From the NCBI GenBank assembly GCA_026545225.1, contig CM048845.1:53606033-53670032 (forward strand): DNA of 64,000 bases, given 5' to 3'. The notes under the pieces are model-generated. The model was not told the DNA's origin, ran no database searches, and was given only the letters and a program-made list of their open reading frames with translations. Of this stretch, positions 35,479-47,772 are shown piece after piece; positions within the stretch are counted from its first letter, which is position 1, and every line of letters begins with the position of its first letter. The position numbers and the translations under genes were made by a program. Source of the DNA: Cornus controversa. Its lineage: Eukaryota; Streptophyta; Magnoliopsida; Cornales; Cornaceae.

Positions 35479-38400
35479 ATGCAAGGTCGTCGTTCTGTAG
35501 CTGATCCTTTGATACCTCTTGATCCTGAGCCTGAACGTACTCTTAGACAACAGAGGAACATCCCTGTTGATACAATTGTGCAAGAGGAAGAATTAATTGA
35601 AGACATGGCAGAAGAGAGGAATAACAACCTTGTTCCTAATGCTGATGGAGAAAGAGTTAGATTGCTTAGGGACTATTATGTTCCTGAGACATATACCTCA
35701 CCAGCAGGTTTTCAACTGCCCAATGTCACAGCACAGAATTATGAGATCAAGTCCAGCATTATTCAGATGCTACCATCTTATTTTAGGCTGACTCAAGAAG
35801 ACCCTTACAAGCATCTGGATGACTTCATTGAAGTGTGCTCAACTACAAAAATTCATAACTTCTCTGAAGATGCTTTCAGAATGAGACTTTTTCCATTCTC
35901 TCTGCAAGACAAAGCAAAGTATTGGTTCAATTCTCTACTGGCAGGTTCTATCACGACTTGGACTCAGATGCAACATGAGTTTCTCAAGAAGTATTTTTCG
36001 ATAGGGAAGACCAATCAGTTTAGACGTGCTATCACTGGTTTCTCCCAACGTGAGGGGGAACAATTTTATGAGACATGGAAAAGATTCAAGGACCTTCTTA
36101 GGAAGTGTCCCCACCATCAAGTTCCTAAGTGGCAACTAGTGCAGAGTTTTCATGAAGGGCTGACAGAAGCCAACAGAAGATGGTTGATGCATCTTGTGGA
36201 GGTACTTTTATGTTGAAGAGTGAAGAAGAGGCATAGACCTTATTTGAAAATCTTAGTGACAACTCTCTATAACATGTGTCCTCTACTCGTTCTAGCAGAC
36301 ATGCCACTACAAGGAAGACTGATGGGATTTTTGAGGTTGGTGCTTCAGAAGCTATGCCAACTGATATTGATTTAATTGCAAAGAAGGTAGCAGCAATTAT
36401 GGCTGCCAATCAAACTCCTTCTACTTCAAATTCTTCATTTCTAGGCCCTTGTGAATTTTGCTCTAGTCCTATGCATAATGTGAGCAATTGTCCTCAATGG
36501 GCAATTTTCTGATGTTCAACATGAGCAAGTCCAAGCTACATTCACTGGACCATTGAATCCTCCACGAGGTAACACTTACAATCCCACATGGAGGAATCAT
36601 CCTGGTTTTTCTTACAGTAACCAAGGGGCAGCAATGCAACCATCATATCAACCTAGGACTTTTGTGCCTCAACAACAATATCAAACACAAAGTCCTATGG
36701 CCCAAAGAATTTCTACTATTGAAGACAAGCTGACACTGACCTTGTCTAAATTTGACAAGCTTGATTCTCTTATAGAGACAGTGCAAGCTACTGCAGCAAC
36801 AGTACAATCTACAGTTCAGTTAGTGCACTCGCATTCTCAATCCATTGCCAAACTGGAATCTCAGTTTGGACAGTTTGCTACTTCATTGAGTAGAAAAGAA
36901 GAAAGGAAGCTCCCTAGTCAACCAATTGCTAATCCTAGAGGGATGCAAGCTTCCACAAGCAACCCACACCATGAGTAAGTTCAAGCCATTACCACTTTGA
37001 GGAGTGAGAAAATAATTGATAATAAGGTGGGTAAGAAGAAAGAAAAAGAAAAAGTGACCACAAGTCCAAGTGCTAAAATTCCTTATGAGCCCAAGGATCC
37101 TTTCCCACAACGTTTCGTTGAAGCATCTAAATTGGGGAAGCAAGGGGACAAGCTGCATGACATGATGGAGGTGTTTCGACAAGTAAAAATTAATTTGCCA
37201 CTTCTTGATGCCATCAAGAAAATTCCTCCTTATGCTAAATTTTTGAAGGACTTGTGCACTCAGAAAAGGCGTTCTAAAAGCCATGTGCCAAAGAAAGTGA
37301 TGCTGCCACAACAAGTAAGTTCTATCATTCAGCAAAGTACTCCTCCCAAGTACAAAGATCCTAGTGCCCTAACTATCTCATGCATCATTGGGGAGCACCA
37401 TGTGGATAAAGCTCTTCTTGATTTGGGTGCAAGTGTGAATTTGCTACCCTATTCAATTTACTTACAATTGGGCTTGGGAGAATTGAAGCCTACCTCGGTG
37501 GTATTACAACTTGTAGACAGATCAACAAAGCAACCACAAGGAATCATAGAAGATGTGCTCATTAAAGTGGACAAGTTCTACTTTCCTTTTGATTTCATTC
37601 TACTTGACACTGAGCCAGTTCATAATCCTAAGAGGCACATTCCAATGATCGTTGGTCGACCTTTCTTAGCTACTGCTGATGCTTGCATAAATGGTAGGTC
37701 GGGGATCATGGATATTTCATTTGGCAACATGAATATCAAGCTTAATGTGTTTAATGCTATCCAACACCTTCCAAATCAGAGTGATGTGTTCTGCATGGAT
37801 GATATTGATGAATGTGTAGAGAAATTTGTGTCGTCCTCTATATCTCAAAACTCCCTGGAGGTATATAAGTCTCTTTATGACTTTGAGAACATTAATGATG
37901 AAGGGTTGTGTGAAGAAGTGCATTCTATGCTGGAAGTGGATGCTATTCAGAATACTCCACGTTGGAGAATTCCAATTGGGCCACTACCTTCTCTCTCTAG
38001 CACTCCCCTAGTGCCTTCATTAGAGTCCCCTCCAGCCTTAGAGTTGAAGCCTTTGCCTGACAAGTTAAAGTATGTATTTTTGGGGTCACAGAACACTCTT
38101 CCTATTATAATTGCTTTTGATCTGATAGAAATTCAAGAGAAAAGCTTAGTAGAGGTCTTATATCAACATCATGAAGCAATTGGGTGGAGTGTTGCTGATC
38201 TTAAGGGCATTGATCCCTCAATTTGCATGCACAAAATCCATCTGGAAGAAGGATGTAAGCCAACTAGAGAGGCACAGAGGCGACTAAACCCTAACATGAA
38301 GGAGGTGGTAAAGAAAGAGGTTGTCAAGTTACTTGATGCAGGCATTATTTATCCAATTTCTGACAGCACATGGGTGAGTCCAACACAAGTGGTTCCTAAG

Positions 38401-38580
38401 AAGTCTGGCCTTACCATTGTCCCTAACTCTATGGGAGAGCTTGTTCCACAACGTACTGCCACAGGTTGGCGTGTTTGCATTGATTACAGAAAGCTCAATT
38501 CTATGACAAGGAAGGATCACTTCTCTCTTCCATTCATTGATCAAATACTTGAAAAGTTAGCGGATCAGAGCTATTATTCC
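35479..38580 (+). pseudogene. gag-pol: AthA gag, protease and 5' half of RT
   Basis: Starts [20 protein letters not shown]. Compared with AthB, gag has a one-base loss near 36175, TAG for TGG at 36234-36236, TAA for CAA at 36270-36272, small losses near 36495 right after the zinc knuckle ([14 protein letters not shown]), and TAA for CAA at 36976-36978. From 36997 the frame is open for 528 codons: protease with [10 protein letters not shown] (37420), a spacer rich in Pro/Leu, then RT fingers (RRLNPNMKEVV, 'GWRVCIDYRKLNS'). It is cut after DQSYYS by AthB, and the frame resumes at 49288 with FLDGYSGYNQ. Confidence 0.9.
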
Positions 38581-40090
38581 TGATTTGTGTGTGAGTGTGA
38601 CTCAAAAAGTATATCAATTAAAATTTTCCACACTTCGCAATAGAACGAATTCCTTGCAGAATAGGGCTATCGAAATGAATGGGTATCGTACCTCAGGGAT
38701 TATGTTCTGATGAGTTGGAACACAGAACTAATTCTAATTAAATTTATAAGAAAAGAATTCTGATTTTTAACTAATTAAAAAGATAAAATAAAATAAATCA
38801 AAGGTAAACAGATAATGAAGATAATAAGAGAGAAACCTAGGGTGTTTGACTTCACCACTAACTCCACAATCAATGGTCAATTGAATCAACTATAGGGGAA
38901 TTACATCATGCATAAGTGGTGTCGGTGGCTACAAGCTCACCTTCATCCGTCAAGAAGATAACATATGATTAAGGCTAAGCCATGGACTATCTTCGATTGG
39001 CATGGGCCATCTGCCTAACTACTCTAATCTAGGGTGCAGTATGGTTCATCTTCTCTAGGCATAATCCATCAAAGCTCATAACAATATATTCAGTGATTAC
39101 CATTGTGTAATAATCTCTCTCATGATCACAGAAAACAAAAGAGATTGAGTTCAATAACAACAACTAAATATCTAAGACAAGATAAGAAATCATTGAGATT
39201 GAATTTACAAGACTTTTATTGCTCAATTCATTAATAAGAATCCTCACAATTACACAATCTATGCATGTATATAAAGGTCCCCAATAATTAAAACAATCAA
39301 ACCATTGATGCTTTGTTAGGGCTACATCAAAACCCTAGTGGATGAACTAGCCGCTCATGGTAGAAGAAGAAGCTTCAACTGTTGAGGAAGAAGACATCAT
39401 CTTTCTGAATTACGCGTATGACTTCGTTCTCCAATGGCTCTGCAATATGTTTCTGTTCTCTTCTCAGCCCTCTCAGACTCTCCAATCTCTGTGTAAGCTC
39501 TCCCCAATTCAGCCTCCAAGTCTTCCTTTTATTCCCCAAGAGAATTCACCAAAGTCCTAATCCAATTAGGAATTAATTAGGGTTTCCCGCAGCACTAATC
39601 AGGTGGGTTTTTCCTGCTGACTTCGGCCCGACTTTTGACCCACTAGAAGTCCGATTCACGGAATTTTCGTGAAATACAAAAGTGTGCAGAATCAAATTTC
39701 GTTCAACCCTGCGGGAGAATTATGTCGATTTGAGGCTCGGAAATAAGACTTCTGGTCCGTTTTCCAAAACGGGATTAAGACTGCATTATGCGCAGATTTG
39801 GGCTTCAGGCCCGAAACCTTCTGAAGCAGCTGTAATTCTCTTGGACCTCTTTCTTGGGCTGATTTGAGTTGAAATAAATGGTTGAGTGAATCTCCTTGAT
39901 GTAGGCTTCATCTCACCATCTTGGATGTCTTCTTTAAAAGCCCAAAATCACAGTTTTAACTGAAATAATTATTAAGGCCCTGAAAATACAGAAAACACTA
40001 AAACAAAGTAAAATCACAAAATAATCTATCACTAAGAGAATAAAATACATAAGTTAAGAGGCTAGAATGCGTAACATTCAACGCCTATCA
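38581..40090 (-). repeat. AthB 3' LTR
   Basis: On the minus strand TGATAGGCG...ACAAATCA. The plus-strand outer end reads TGATTTG against TGATTCG in the partner. Confidence 0.95.
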
Positions 40091-40127
40091 CACCCCCAAA
40101 CTTACATATTGCTAGTCCCTTAGCAAT
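40091..40127 (-). promoter_or_regulatory. AthB polypurine tract and upstream hairpin
   Basis: In element sense ATTGCTA-AGGGAC-TAGCAAT (40108-40127), four bases, then AAGTTTGGGGGTG (40091-40103) directly before the 3' LTR. Confidence 0.9.
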
Positions 40128-40707
40128 AGAATAAAACAAAACTAAAACAAAGGAAACTAACAAATACTAACTAAACTACCAAACTCCACTTTCGTGGGAG
40201 AAACGATTGCATTTAGCATATGCAACAAGCCTTTAAACCCCTAGGTTCCCCCTAGTGGACGAGTATAGTCTCGTGAGGGTTTCCAGAAATGTTACCCACA
40301 AACATTCAAAATTCTGTTTCAACATTAATTCAAGAAGAAGATTACAATATATAGTTACAAACTTGCATTCAAGAATAATTTCAAACTTTCAAATTCTATA
40401 ATTCAAACCAATGGTCCCCATGCATAATTCACATCAACATATCTCAAAATAATCAACTCTAGTCCCCTCGTGTAAAGTGAACTAGCAATCATCTTATGTA
40501 GCATAACTCAGTTCTGAATATATTAAGGCACATACCCTTTCAACTCACTAGCTCCCCTTATTGAAATCATACTTCCCAACATGATTACATGACTTTTTCA
40601 TTTTTTTTTTTCATCATTCCTTTTTTTCATTGCTTTATTGGTTGTGCAATGTCTTGATCTATTAAGCTTTCTGAAAGATCCATGTAGCAAGCTTTCAGTC
40701 AGTGACT

Positions 40708-40729
40708 CCCAAACCAGACGGCTTTAGGG
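40708..40729 (-). ncRNA. Conserved 3'-region hairpin (block II), AthB copy
   Basis: In element sense CCC, UA, AAGCC, loop GUCU, GGUUU, GGG. Pairing is kept with a G-U where Ath1 has A-U. Confidence 0.55.
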
Positions 40730-41367
40730 CACTAGGCTTTAAGATACCCTGAAGACCTAATTACTCGAATCAGTCAGGCTACAAATCAAGACAACCAATG
40801 CTCATCTTTTCTCACCCTTTCACTTTTGACGCGAACACTCCGTGCTTCCTGAGGCATAGAGGCCCGGTTACTCATGAAAAGGATCAAATTGATTTGCTTA
40901 TTCAACACTTTTTTTTTCTTTTTTTTTTTTTATTTTCTTTTTCACTGAAGTCAAGTAAAACACATTATCGGTACTCATTCTCAAGAGATACTAATTAATA
41001 TCAAGCATATGTAACTCAATAACTCAAAACCAAAGGTAATACCCCATAAGACTATGCTAGTGTGTTTGTGCATGTAAGGAAACTAGAATTAATCATCCCA
41101 AAACATGTTATTGCAAACCATGATTAAAACCACATACTTTAAATCACAGGTTTCAAAAATTCAAAACATACTCAAAAATTGCAAGTTATGCACCTACATA
41201 AGGTATTAATCCTTTGAATCATGTCAAAACATACTATCTAAAAATAAAACAAAATAAAATAAAATAAACAAACTAAGAAAATAAAATAAAATAAAATCCT
41301 AATACAAGAAGAATTTCACACAAATTTCCCCCCATATTGCAATAAAGCACAAAAATAGGCATCGCCT

Positions 41368-41405
41368 CACCCCCAAACTTAAACTGTACATTGTCCTCAA
41401 TGGAC
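41368..41405 (-). promoter_or_regulatory. Internal hairpin plus polypurine-like module, AthB
   Basis: In element sense GTCCATTG-AGGA-CAATGTAC (one mismatch in eight pairs), five bases, then AAGTTTGGGGGTG. Confidence 0.65.
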
Positions 41406-41749
41406 AAGCAATCAAAGCATAGAGAAGAGTAAGAACGATATTACCGGGATCATGGAGTAGTGGAAAGAAAATAGAGTACATCATGAGCACGAAGGCAAAG
41501 CAAGCACACCCCCAAACTTGGATGTTTCAATCTGTCAAAACAACCACTATACCCCAAAGATCAAGTGAAAATAGTATGGGTGAAAATAAATATGAAAGAG
41601 AAAAATCCCAAAAAAAAAAATAAATAAATAAAATATAAAATATTTTTTTCATTTTTCAAAATTTTTTTTTTTCATAATCAAAATCTAACTACAAAAAGAA
41701 AAATAAAAACTAACAATAAAATAATATACAAAAGATGGTTACCTTCCTA

Positions 41750-42973
41750 TCAAGGATGTGGTGGTGACTGAGCATCCGGATCTAAGTTTGCTTGGCGCAT
41801 CAGTGCACGCATCATCCTCCTCATCTCTAGTTGCTCTTGGCGAGTGTCACGAAAGTGATCCGCCATCTCTGCTCTCATTGCACCAAACTGTGTGGAGACC
41901 TCTGTCTGTAAGGTGCCAAACTGGGCTGTCAACCCAGCAATCTGCCCTTCTAAGTATTGATAATCATGGCCACCAGCCTGTGCATGCACTTCCTCTTCCT
42001 CTGCCTCCATCTCCTCTGGATCATCTACCGGTGGTGGTACATCTACATGCTCTCCTCCTTGGGCCAACCGAGATACCTCACCAGGCACTGCTATGACTCT
42101 CTGGTGCATATGAGATCGACTCAAGTTCCAGTCATGCGTGCCATAATGAAGGTCATGTGGAAAGGCAAGCTCGTCCTCGTGGACTGCATACCCCTGTGAT
42201 ACAAGCAACTGGTGAATAATAGTAGGGAATGGAAACTCCCAGTCACTTGCACTGTCTGGTACCTTGGCCACAACCTTGGAATAGAATTTCTCCATCTGGC
42301 CCCAGACAATCTGTGGGAATGACAGCCAATGCCCAAAATGTATGGCATATAAGGCTCTGAGGAACTCTTGACGTCTTTCGGTTTTATGTCCAATTGGACA
42401 AACATTCTTGAGTAGCACAGCGTCAAGGAACCATAAATGATTTGGCATTGAAGACTTTGAAGCTGCATTCCTTTTCGGCCCAGAAAATTGGTTGGCACAC
42501 AATCGTGCAACCACATTGCCCACCGACAACTCGTCGGGTAAAGGAGTGTAGATATGAGATAAATCAGCTGGGCATTCATGAGGACAACCCATGGCAATGG
42601 CAATGGATGACATGTCAACTCGAACTATTGTTCCATCTACGGAAGAAGTAAGCACATCCCGCTCATCAGGTTTCGGCATCAAGTTTTGATAAAATACCTT
42701 GACAAGCCTCGGGTAAATGGTAGATGAGAGTGGAACAAAAATGGATGCCGACCGACGACGACGGATGTCGGAAATCCCCCATCGTGTCTCGGGAAACATA
42801 CCATAAAGTTCAGCTATGTCAAACGTTGTTTCATAGTTCAACGCCCTTGGATGCCATCTCTCTTGAATACCGTCTCGGCGAGATCGTGAAGAACCTGTGG
42901 TCGGATCATTCCTCGCTCGGCGAGGATTACGTGAACTTGAAGCATCTTGGTGACTTGCTCTCTTTGGTGCCAT
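41750..42973 (-). CDS. AthB ORF3, intact downstream ORF in the env-like position
   Basis: Uninterrupted 407-residue ORF, ATG at 42971-42973, TGA at 41750-41752. N-terminus basic and Ser/Arg-rich (MAPKRASHQDASSSRNPRRA), suggesting a nuclear or nucleic-acid-binding tail. The central domain holds 'TIYPRLVKVFYQNLMP' and the signature 'MPNHLWFLDAVLLKNVCP' followed by 'ERRQEFLRALYAIHFGHW' and 'FPQIVWGQM'. An acidic stretch (EEMEAEEEEVHA) precedes a coiled-coil-like tail with regular 'QFGTLQTEVSTQFGAMRAEM' spacing. No signal peptide or membrane segment. Resembles proteins labelled 'putative plant transposon protein'. The intact frame in a young element suggests it is, or recently was, under selection. 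Function unknown. Confidence 0.8.
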   Translation of the reverse strand: MAPKRASHQDASSSRNPRRARNDPTTGSSRSRRDGIQERWHPRALNYETTFDIAELYGMFPETRWGISDIRRRRSASIFVPLSSTIYPRLVKVFYQNLMPKPDERDVLTSSVDGTIVRVDMSSIAIAMGCPHECPADLSHIYTPLPDELSVGNVVARLCANQFSGPKRNAASKSSMPNHLWFLDAVLLKNVCPIGHKTERRQEFLRALYAIHFGHWLSFPQIVWGQMEKFYSKVVAKVPDSASDWEFPFPTIIHQLLVSQGYAVHEDELAFPHDLHYGTHDWNLSRSHMHQRVIAVPGEVSRLAQGGEHVDVPPPVDDPEEMEAEEEEVHAQAGGHDYQYLEGQIAGLTAQFGTLQTEVSTQFGAMRAEMADHFRDTRQEQLEMRRMMRALMRQANLDPDAQSPPHP

Positions 42974-43424
42974 AGAAGTAGAAAAAGTGTAATTGAGGAA
43001 TTAAATCGAACACTTGGTGTGCACAATTCTTTTGTAACCTTCAACCTCCTTTTTCCGGCAATTTTTCCGCCCGAATCGAACAAGTAATTGCACCAAATTG
43101 ATCCCCCAAACTTGGTCTTCAAAAGCCCTCAAAAAGATTTGAACAATTTCTTCAAGGAAAAACTTCACTTACTTCGATGTTGAACTTGAAAAAGTGTGAG
43201 CTTCCTTTGAGAACTAGTGATTTTTGATCCACTTTGATGTTGAAGTTGATGTTGATCAATGTTGAATCCTTGTATAATAATCACTAATTGAAGAAATTAG
43301 TTTTCCGGATGATATAGGACTTGAATTGGTGTTCAAAGAGGCTTAGGATGCAAGTAGTAGCAACATAGGAGGATAAGGAGTCCATTTATAGCAAAAATAT
43401 TCGGCCAGCCCACACATGGGATTG
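42974..43424 (-). other. AthB ORF3 leader
   Basis: AT-rich untranslated stretch just upstream of ORF3 in element sense. No convincing splice site or promoter identified. Confidence 0.4.
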
Positions 43425-43605
43425 GGCGATCGATCCCCCCAAGGATGGGCGATCGATCGCCCACCTGCTGGTGGGTGATTTCTTAAAAAACAATGGGGCG
43501 ATCGATCCCCCTTCTGATGCCCTGTTGGACCCTCCATCGCCCAAGGTCGACCGAGACTTGATATTTTTGAGTCTCCATCGCCCAAGGTCGACCGAGAGCA
43601 CGATT
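43425..43605. repeat. GATCGATC palindrome cluster between AthB pol and ORF3
   Basis: GGGCGATCGATCGCCC and partial versions occur three times, plus two copies of 'CCATCGCCCAAGGTCGACCG'. It occupies the same slot as the TCGATCAATCGA array in Ath1 but with a different sequence. Confidence 0.85.
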
Positions 43606-43837
43606 TTTCACCCGTCTTGAGTCCGAATACCTCGGTACACCTCTTGGCATCCTCCGGAAGCAACTTATACATCAAAAACTCAAAGAAAAAACATTAAAAC
43701 AACTAGAATTGAAGAAAAACTTAAGAAAACTAAAATCAAAAATTAAAATAAAAGAAAACTAAAAGAAATCAAGGATAGAAATACATACAAAACTTACAAT
43801 TTAACGTCCGTAAGAGACGATTGACTCTCCGAAGGGA

Positions 43838-45035
43838 TTAAGTCGGATAGACGGGATCCGTCAAGTCGACGGACTCCACGTCTCTTCTTGGCACACATCC
43901 TTCCACACAATGTTTCAACCTTTGGCCATTAACTTTCATCAAAGTATTATCTCTAAATCTTCGAATTTCCACGGCACCATGAGGAAAAACCGAAATCACT
44001 TGGAATGGTCCATCCCACCTTGAACGCAATTTTCCGGGGAACAACCGAAGCTTGGAATTGAAGAGCCACACTTTATCACCTGGAGAGAAGGACTTTCGTG
44101 AGATGTGTCGATCATGAAATGCTTTCGTCCTCTCCTTGTAAATTCGTGAACTTTCATAAGCATCACGTCTAAACTCTTCTAATTCATTCAATTGCAACTT
44201 CCTCTCTTCCCCAGCTCTTTTTGCATCGAAATTGAATTTTCGAATTGCCCAAAGTGCCTTGTGCTCAATCTCTACTGGAAGATGACATGCTTTCCCATAC
44301 ACTAACCGATATGGTGACATACCGATAGGGGTCTTGTAAGCAGTCCGATATGCCCATAGTGCTTCGCTCAGTCGCAATGACCAATCTCTTCTATCTGGTC
44401 TCACTGTCTTCTCGAGAACATGCTTAATTTCTCGATTGGACAGCTCTACTTGCCCACTTGTTTGAGGATGATAAGGCGTTGCCACCTTATGTGTCACTGA
44501 ATATTTAGCAAGCAATCCTCTCAAGAATTTATTACAAAAGTGAGTACCACCATCACTGATCAAGGCTCGAGGAATTCCAAATCGACTCAGAATATTCTCA
44601 TGCATGAATTTGATTACCACCTTGTGATCATTGGTTCGAGTTGCAATGGCCTCCACCCACTTGGAGACATAATCCACTCCAACCAGAATATATTCGTAGC
44701 CAAAAGAAGGTGGAAAGGGTCCCATAAAATCAATTCCCCAAACATCAAAAATCTCCACCACCAAAATGGGGCTCATTGGCATCATATCACGCCTCGACAT
44801 TGAACCCAATCTTTGACAACGATCACAAGTCTTACAGAAAACATATGCATCGTGAAACAGAGAAGGCCAAAAGAATCCACATTGAAGTACCTTTGCCGCT
44901 GTCTTCCTTGCACTGAAGTGGCCTCCACATGCCAATGAATGGCAGAACTTGAGAATATCTTGAAACTCATGGTCTGGGACACATCGCCGAATAATCTGAT
45001 CTGGACAATATTTAAATAACTCTGGATCCTCCCAA
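43838..45035 (-). pseudogene. pol: AthB integrase
   Basis: Integrase inserts the element's cDNA into the host genome. Visible: H-H-C-C zinc segment ([15 protein letters not shown]...CDRCQRLG), catalytic D in [11 protein letters not shown] in SDGGTHFC, E in [10 protein letters not shown], and the C-terminal segment [18 protein letters not shown], ending DPVYPT at TAA 43838-43840. All motifs are intact. It is out of frame with the upstream gag-protease because one T is missing near 45031-45036 relative to the sister sequence. Without that loss it would be continuous. Whether it is made by frameshifting is unknown. Confidence 0.85.
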
Positions 45036-47628
45036 AGTAATGATGAACTTTAGAGAAGAATCGATCACGTTCTCGCTTGGTCCAGTCTCTTGGCACTTTT
45101 CCCGTGGCTAAATAGTTCACAATATCTGCATACCATGGTGTGGAGTTGTCGGACACTCCAAATAATTGCTCCCTCTGAAGTGTTTTGGAAAGTGTAGTGC
45201 ATACAGAAGTTACCACCATGGTAGAAATTTGATCTTCAAACACCTTCTTCTCCTTCTGTTTTTCTTGCACCCTTACTTCATCTACAGATTCAATCACCTC
45301 TTCAGAGTCCATGAAGAAAACATCAGTCTGATCTGGAGGATTCTCAACAGCATTGAAAATATTAAGTTTAACCTTCATGTTGCCAAAGGAAATATCCATG
45401 ATCCCTGACCTACAATTTATGCAAGCATCAGCAGTAGCTAAGAAAGGTCGACCAAGGATCACAGGAATGTGCCTCTTCGGATTGTGAACCGGCTCAGTGT
45501 CAAGTACAATGAAATCAACAGGAAAGTAGAACTTGTCCACTTTAATGAGCACATCTTCTATGATCCCTCGGGGTTGCTTTGTTGATCTGTCTGCAAATTG
45601 TAATACCACCAAGGTAGGCTTCAATTCTCCCAAGCCCAATTGTAAGTAAACTGAATAAGGTAGCAAATTCACACTTGCACCCAAATCAAGAAGAGCTTTA
45701 TCCACATGGTGCTCCCCAATAATGCATGAGATAGTTGGAGCACCAGGATCTTTGTACTTGGGAGGAGTACACTGCTGAATTATTGAACTTACTTGTTGTG
45801 GCAGCATTACTTTCTTTGGCACATGGCTTTTAGAACGCCTTTTCTGAGTGCACAAGTCCTTCAAAAATTTTGCATAAGGAGGAATTTGCTTGATGGCATC
45901 AAGGAGTGGTAAATTAATCTTCACTTGGCGAAACACCTCCATCATGTCATGCAGCTTGTCCCCTTGCTTCCCCAATTTAGATGCTTCAAGAAAACGTTGT
46001 GGGAAAGGAGCCTTGGGCTCATAAGGAATTTCAGCACTTGGACTTGTGATCACTTTTTCTTCTTTCTTTTCACCCACCTTATTGTCAATTATTTTCCCAC
46101 TTCTCAAAGTGGTAATGGCTTGAACTTGCTCATGGTGTGGGTTGCTTGTGGAAGCTTGCATCCCTCTTGGATTAGCAATTGGTTGATTAGGGAGCTTCCC
46201 TTCTTCTCTTCTACTTAATGAAGTAGCAAGCTGTCCAAACTGAGATTCCAGTTTGGCAATGGATTGAGAATGCGAGTGCACTAGCTGAACTGTAGATTGT
46301 ACTGTTGCTGCAGTAGCTTGCACTGTCTCTATAAGAGAATCAAGCTTATCAAATTTAGACAAGGTAAGAGTCAGCTTGTCTTCAATAGCAGAAATTCTTT
46401 GGGCCATAGGACTTTGTGTTTGATATTGCTGTTGAGGCACAAAAGTCCTAGGTTGATATGATGGTTGCATTGCTACCCCTTGGTTACTGTAAGAAAAACC
46501 AGGATGATTCCTCCATGTGGGATTGTAAGTATTACCTCGTGGAGGATTCATTGGTCCAGTGAAAGTGGCTTGAACTTGCTCATGTTGAATATCAGAAAAT
46601 TGCCCCATTGAAGGACAATTGCTCACATTATGCATAGGACTAGAGCAAAATTCACAAGGGCCTAGCAATGAAGAATTTGAAGCAGAAGGAGTTTGATTGG
46701 CAGCCATAATTGCTGCTACCTTCTGTGCAATTAAATCAATATCAGTTGGCATAGCTTCTGAAGCACTAACCTCAAAAATTCCATCAACCTTCCTGGTAGT
46801 GGCAGGTCTGCTAGAACGAGTAGAGGACACATGTTGTAGAGAGTTGTCACTAAGATTTTCAAATAAGGTCCATGCCTCTTCTTCACTCTTCAACATAAAA
46901 GTACCTCCACATGACGCATCAACCATCTGTCTGTTGGCTTCTGTGAGCCCTTCATGAAAACTCTGCACTAGTTGCCACTTAGGAACTTGATGATGGGGAC
47001 ACTTCCTAAGAAGGTCCTTGAATCTTTCCCATGTCTCATAAAATTGTTCCCCCTCATGTTGGGAGAAACCAGTGATAGCACGTCTGAACTGATTGGTCTT
47101 CCCTATCGGAAAATACTTCTTGAGAAACTCATGTTGCATCTGAGTCCAAGTCGTGATAGAACCAGCCGGTAGAGAGTTGAACCAATACTTTGCTTTGTCT
47201 TTCAGAGAGAATGGAAAAAGTCTCATTCTGAAAGCATCTTCAGAGAAGTTGTGAATTTTTGTAGTTGAGCACACTTCAATGAAGTCATCCAGATGCTTGT
47301 AAGGGTCTTCTTGAGTCAGCCCAAAATAAGATGGTAGCATCTGAATAATGCTGGACTTGATTTCATAATTCTGTGCTGTGACATTGGGCAGTTGAAAACC
47401 TGCTGGCGAGGTATATGTCTCAGGAACATAGTAGTCCCTAAGCAATCTAGCTCTTTCTCCATCAGCATTAGGAACAAGGTTATTATTCCTCTCTTCTGCC
47501 ATGTTTTCAATTATTTCTTCCTCTTGCACAATGGTATCAACAGGGATGTTCCTCTGTTGTCTAAGAGTACGTTCAGGCTCAGGATCAAGAGGTATCAAAG
47601 GATCAGCCACAGAACGACGACCTTGCAT
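45036..47628 (-). CDS. gag: AthB gag-protease fused through a linker to the integrase N-terminus
   Basis: ATG at 47626-47628 ([10 protein letters not shown]). Gag core, zinc knuckle CX2CX4HX4C at residues 325-338, SQSIAKLE region, then protease with [10 protein letters not shown] at about residue 648 and [16 protein letters not shown]. After FFMD the sequence leaves the family pattern: residues 775-819 (45172-45306) form a Lys/Glu-rich linker beginning [20 protein letters not shown]. At residue 820 it rejoins the family at EQLFG, the RNase H/integrase boundary. RT and RNase H are absent. The frame shifts near 45033 and runs on out of frame to 44782. No stop in gag-protease, so particles could plausibly be made. 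Confidence 0.85.
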
Positions 47629-47749
47629 ATATTACTAAAAGCACCTGAAAAGAAAACAAAAACAAAATTAAAAATAAAATATAAAAATTTCCTAAACTAA
47701 AAATCCAATTAAAACTAATTCTGTAAAATCCAATCAATCAAATAGATAA

Positions 47750-47767
47750 TCCCCGGCAACGGCGCCA
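47750..47767 (-). promoter_or_regulatory. AthB primer-binding site (tRNA-Asp)
   Basis: TGGCGCCGTTGCCGGGGA on the minus strand, five bases from the 5' LTR. Confidence 0.95.
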
Positions 47768-47772
47768 AAAAT

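Larger units (their letters stand above)
40128..41749 (-). other. AthB 3' untranslated region
   Basis: AT-rich with no credible ORF. Contains the block II hairpin (40708-40729), an internal hairpin/polypurine module (41368-41405) and a further polypurine-like CACCCCCAAACTT near 41506. Several A and T homopolymers lie at 40590-40640, 40905-40940 and 41605-41680. Confidence 0.7.

Noticed and set aside
39357-39560. 67-codon ORF (MVEEEASTVEEED...) repeated at 48549-48752 and as a minus-strand variant at 54628-54907
   Set aside because: It lies in the LTRs antisense to the element and consists of a GAA/TTC-rich low-complexity start; repetition is explained by LTR copies.
41750-42973. ORF3 as a retroviral-type envelope glycoprotein
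   Set aside because: No signal peptide, membrane span or Cys-rich ectodomain pattern is visible.
44782-45033. C-terminal 85 residues of the 948-codon AthB ORF
   Set aside because: This part is an out-of-frame reading of integrase after a one-base loss, not a novel domain.
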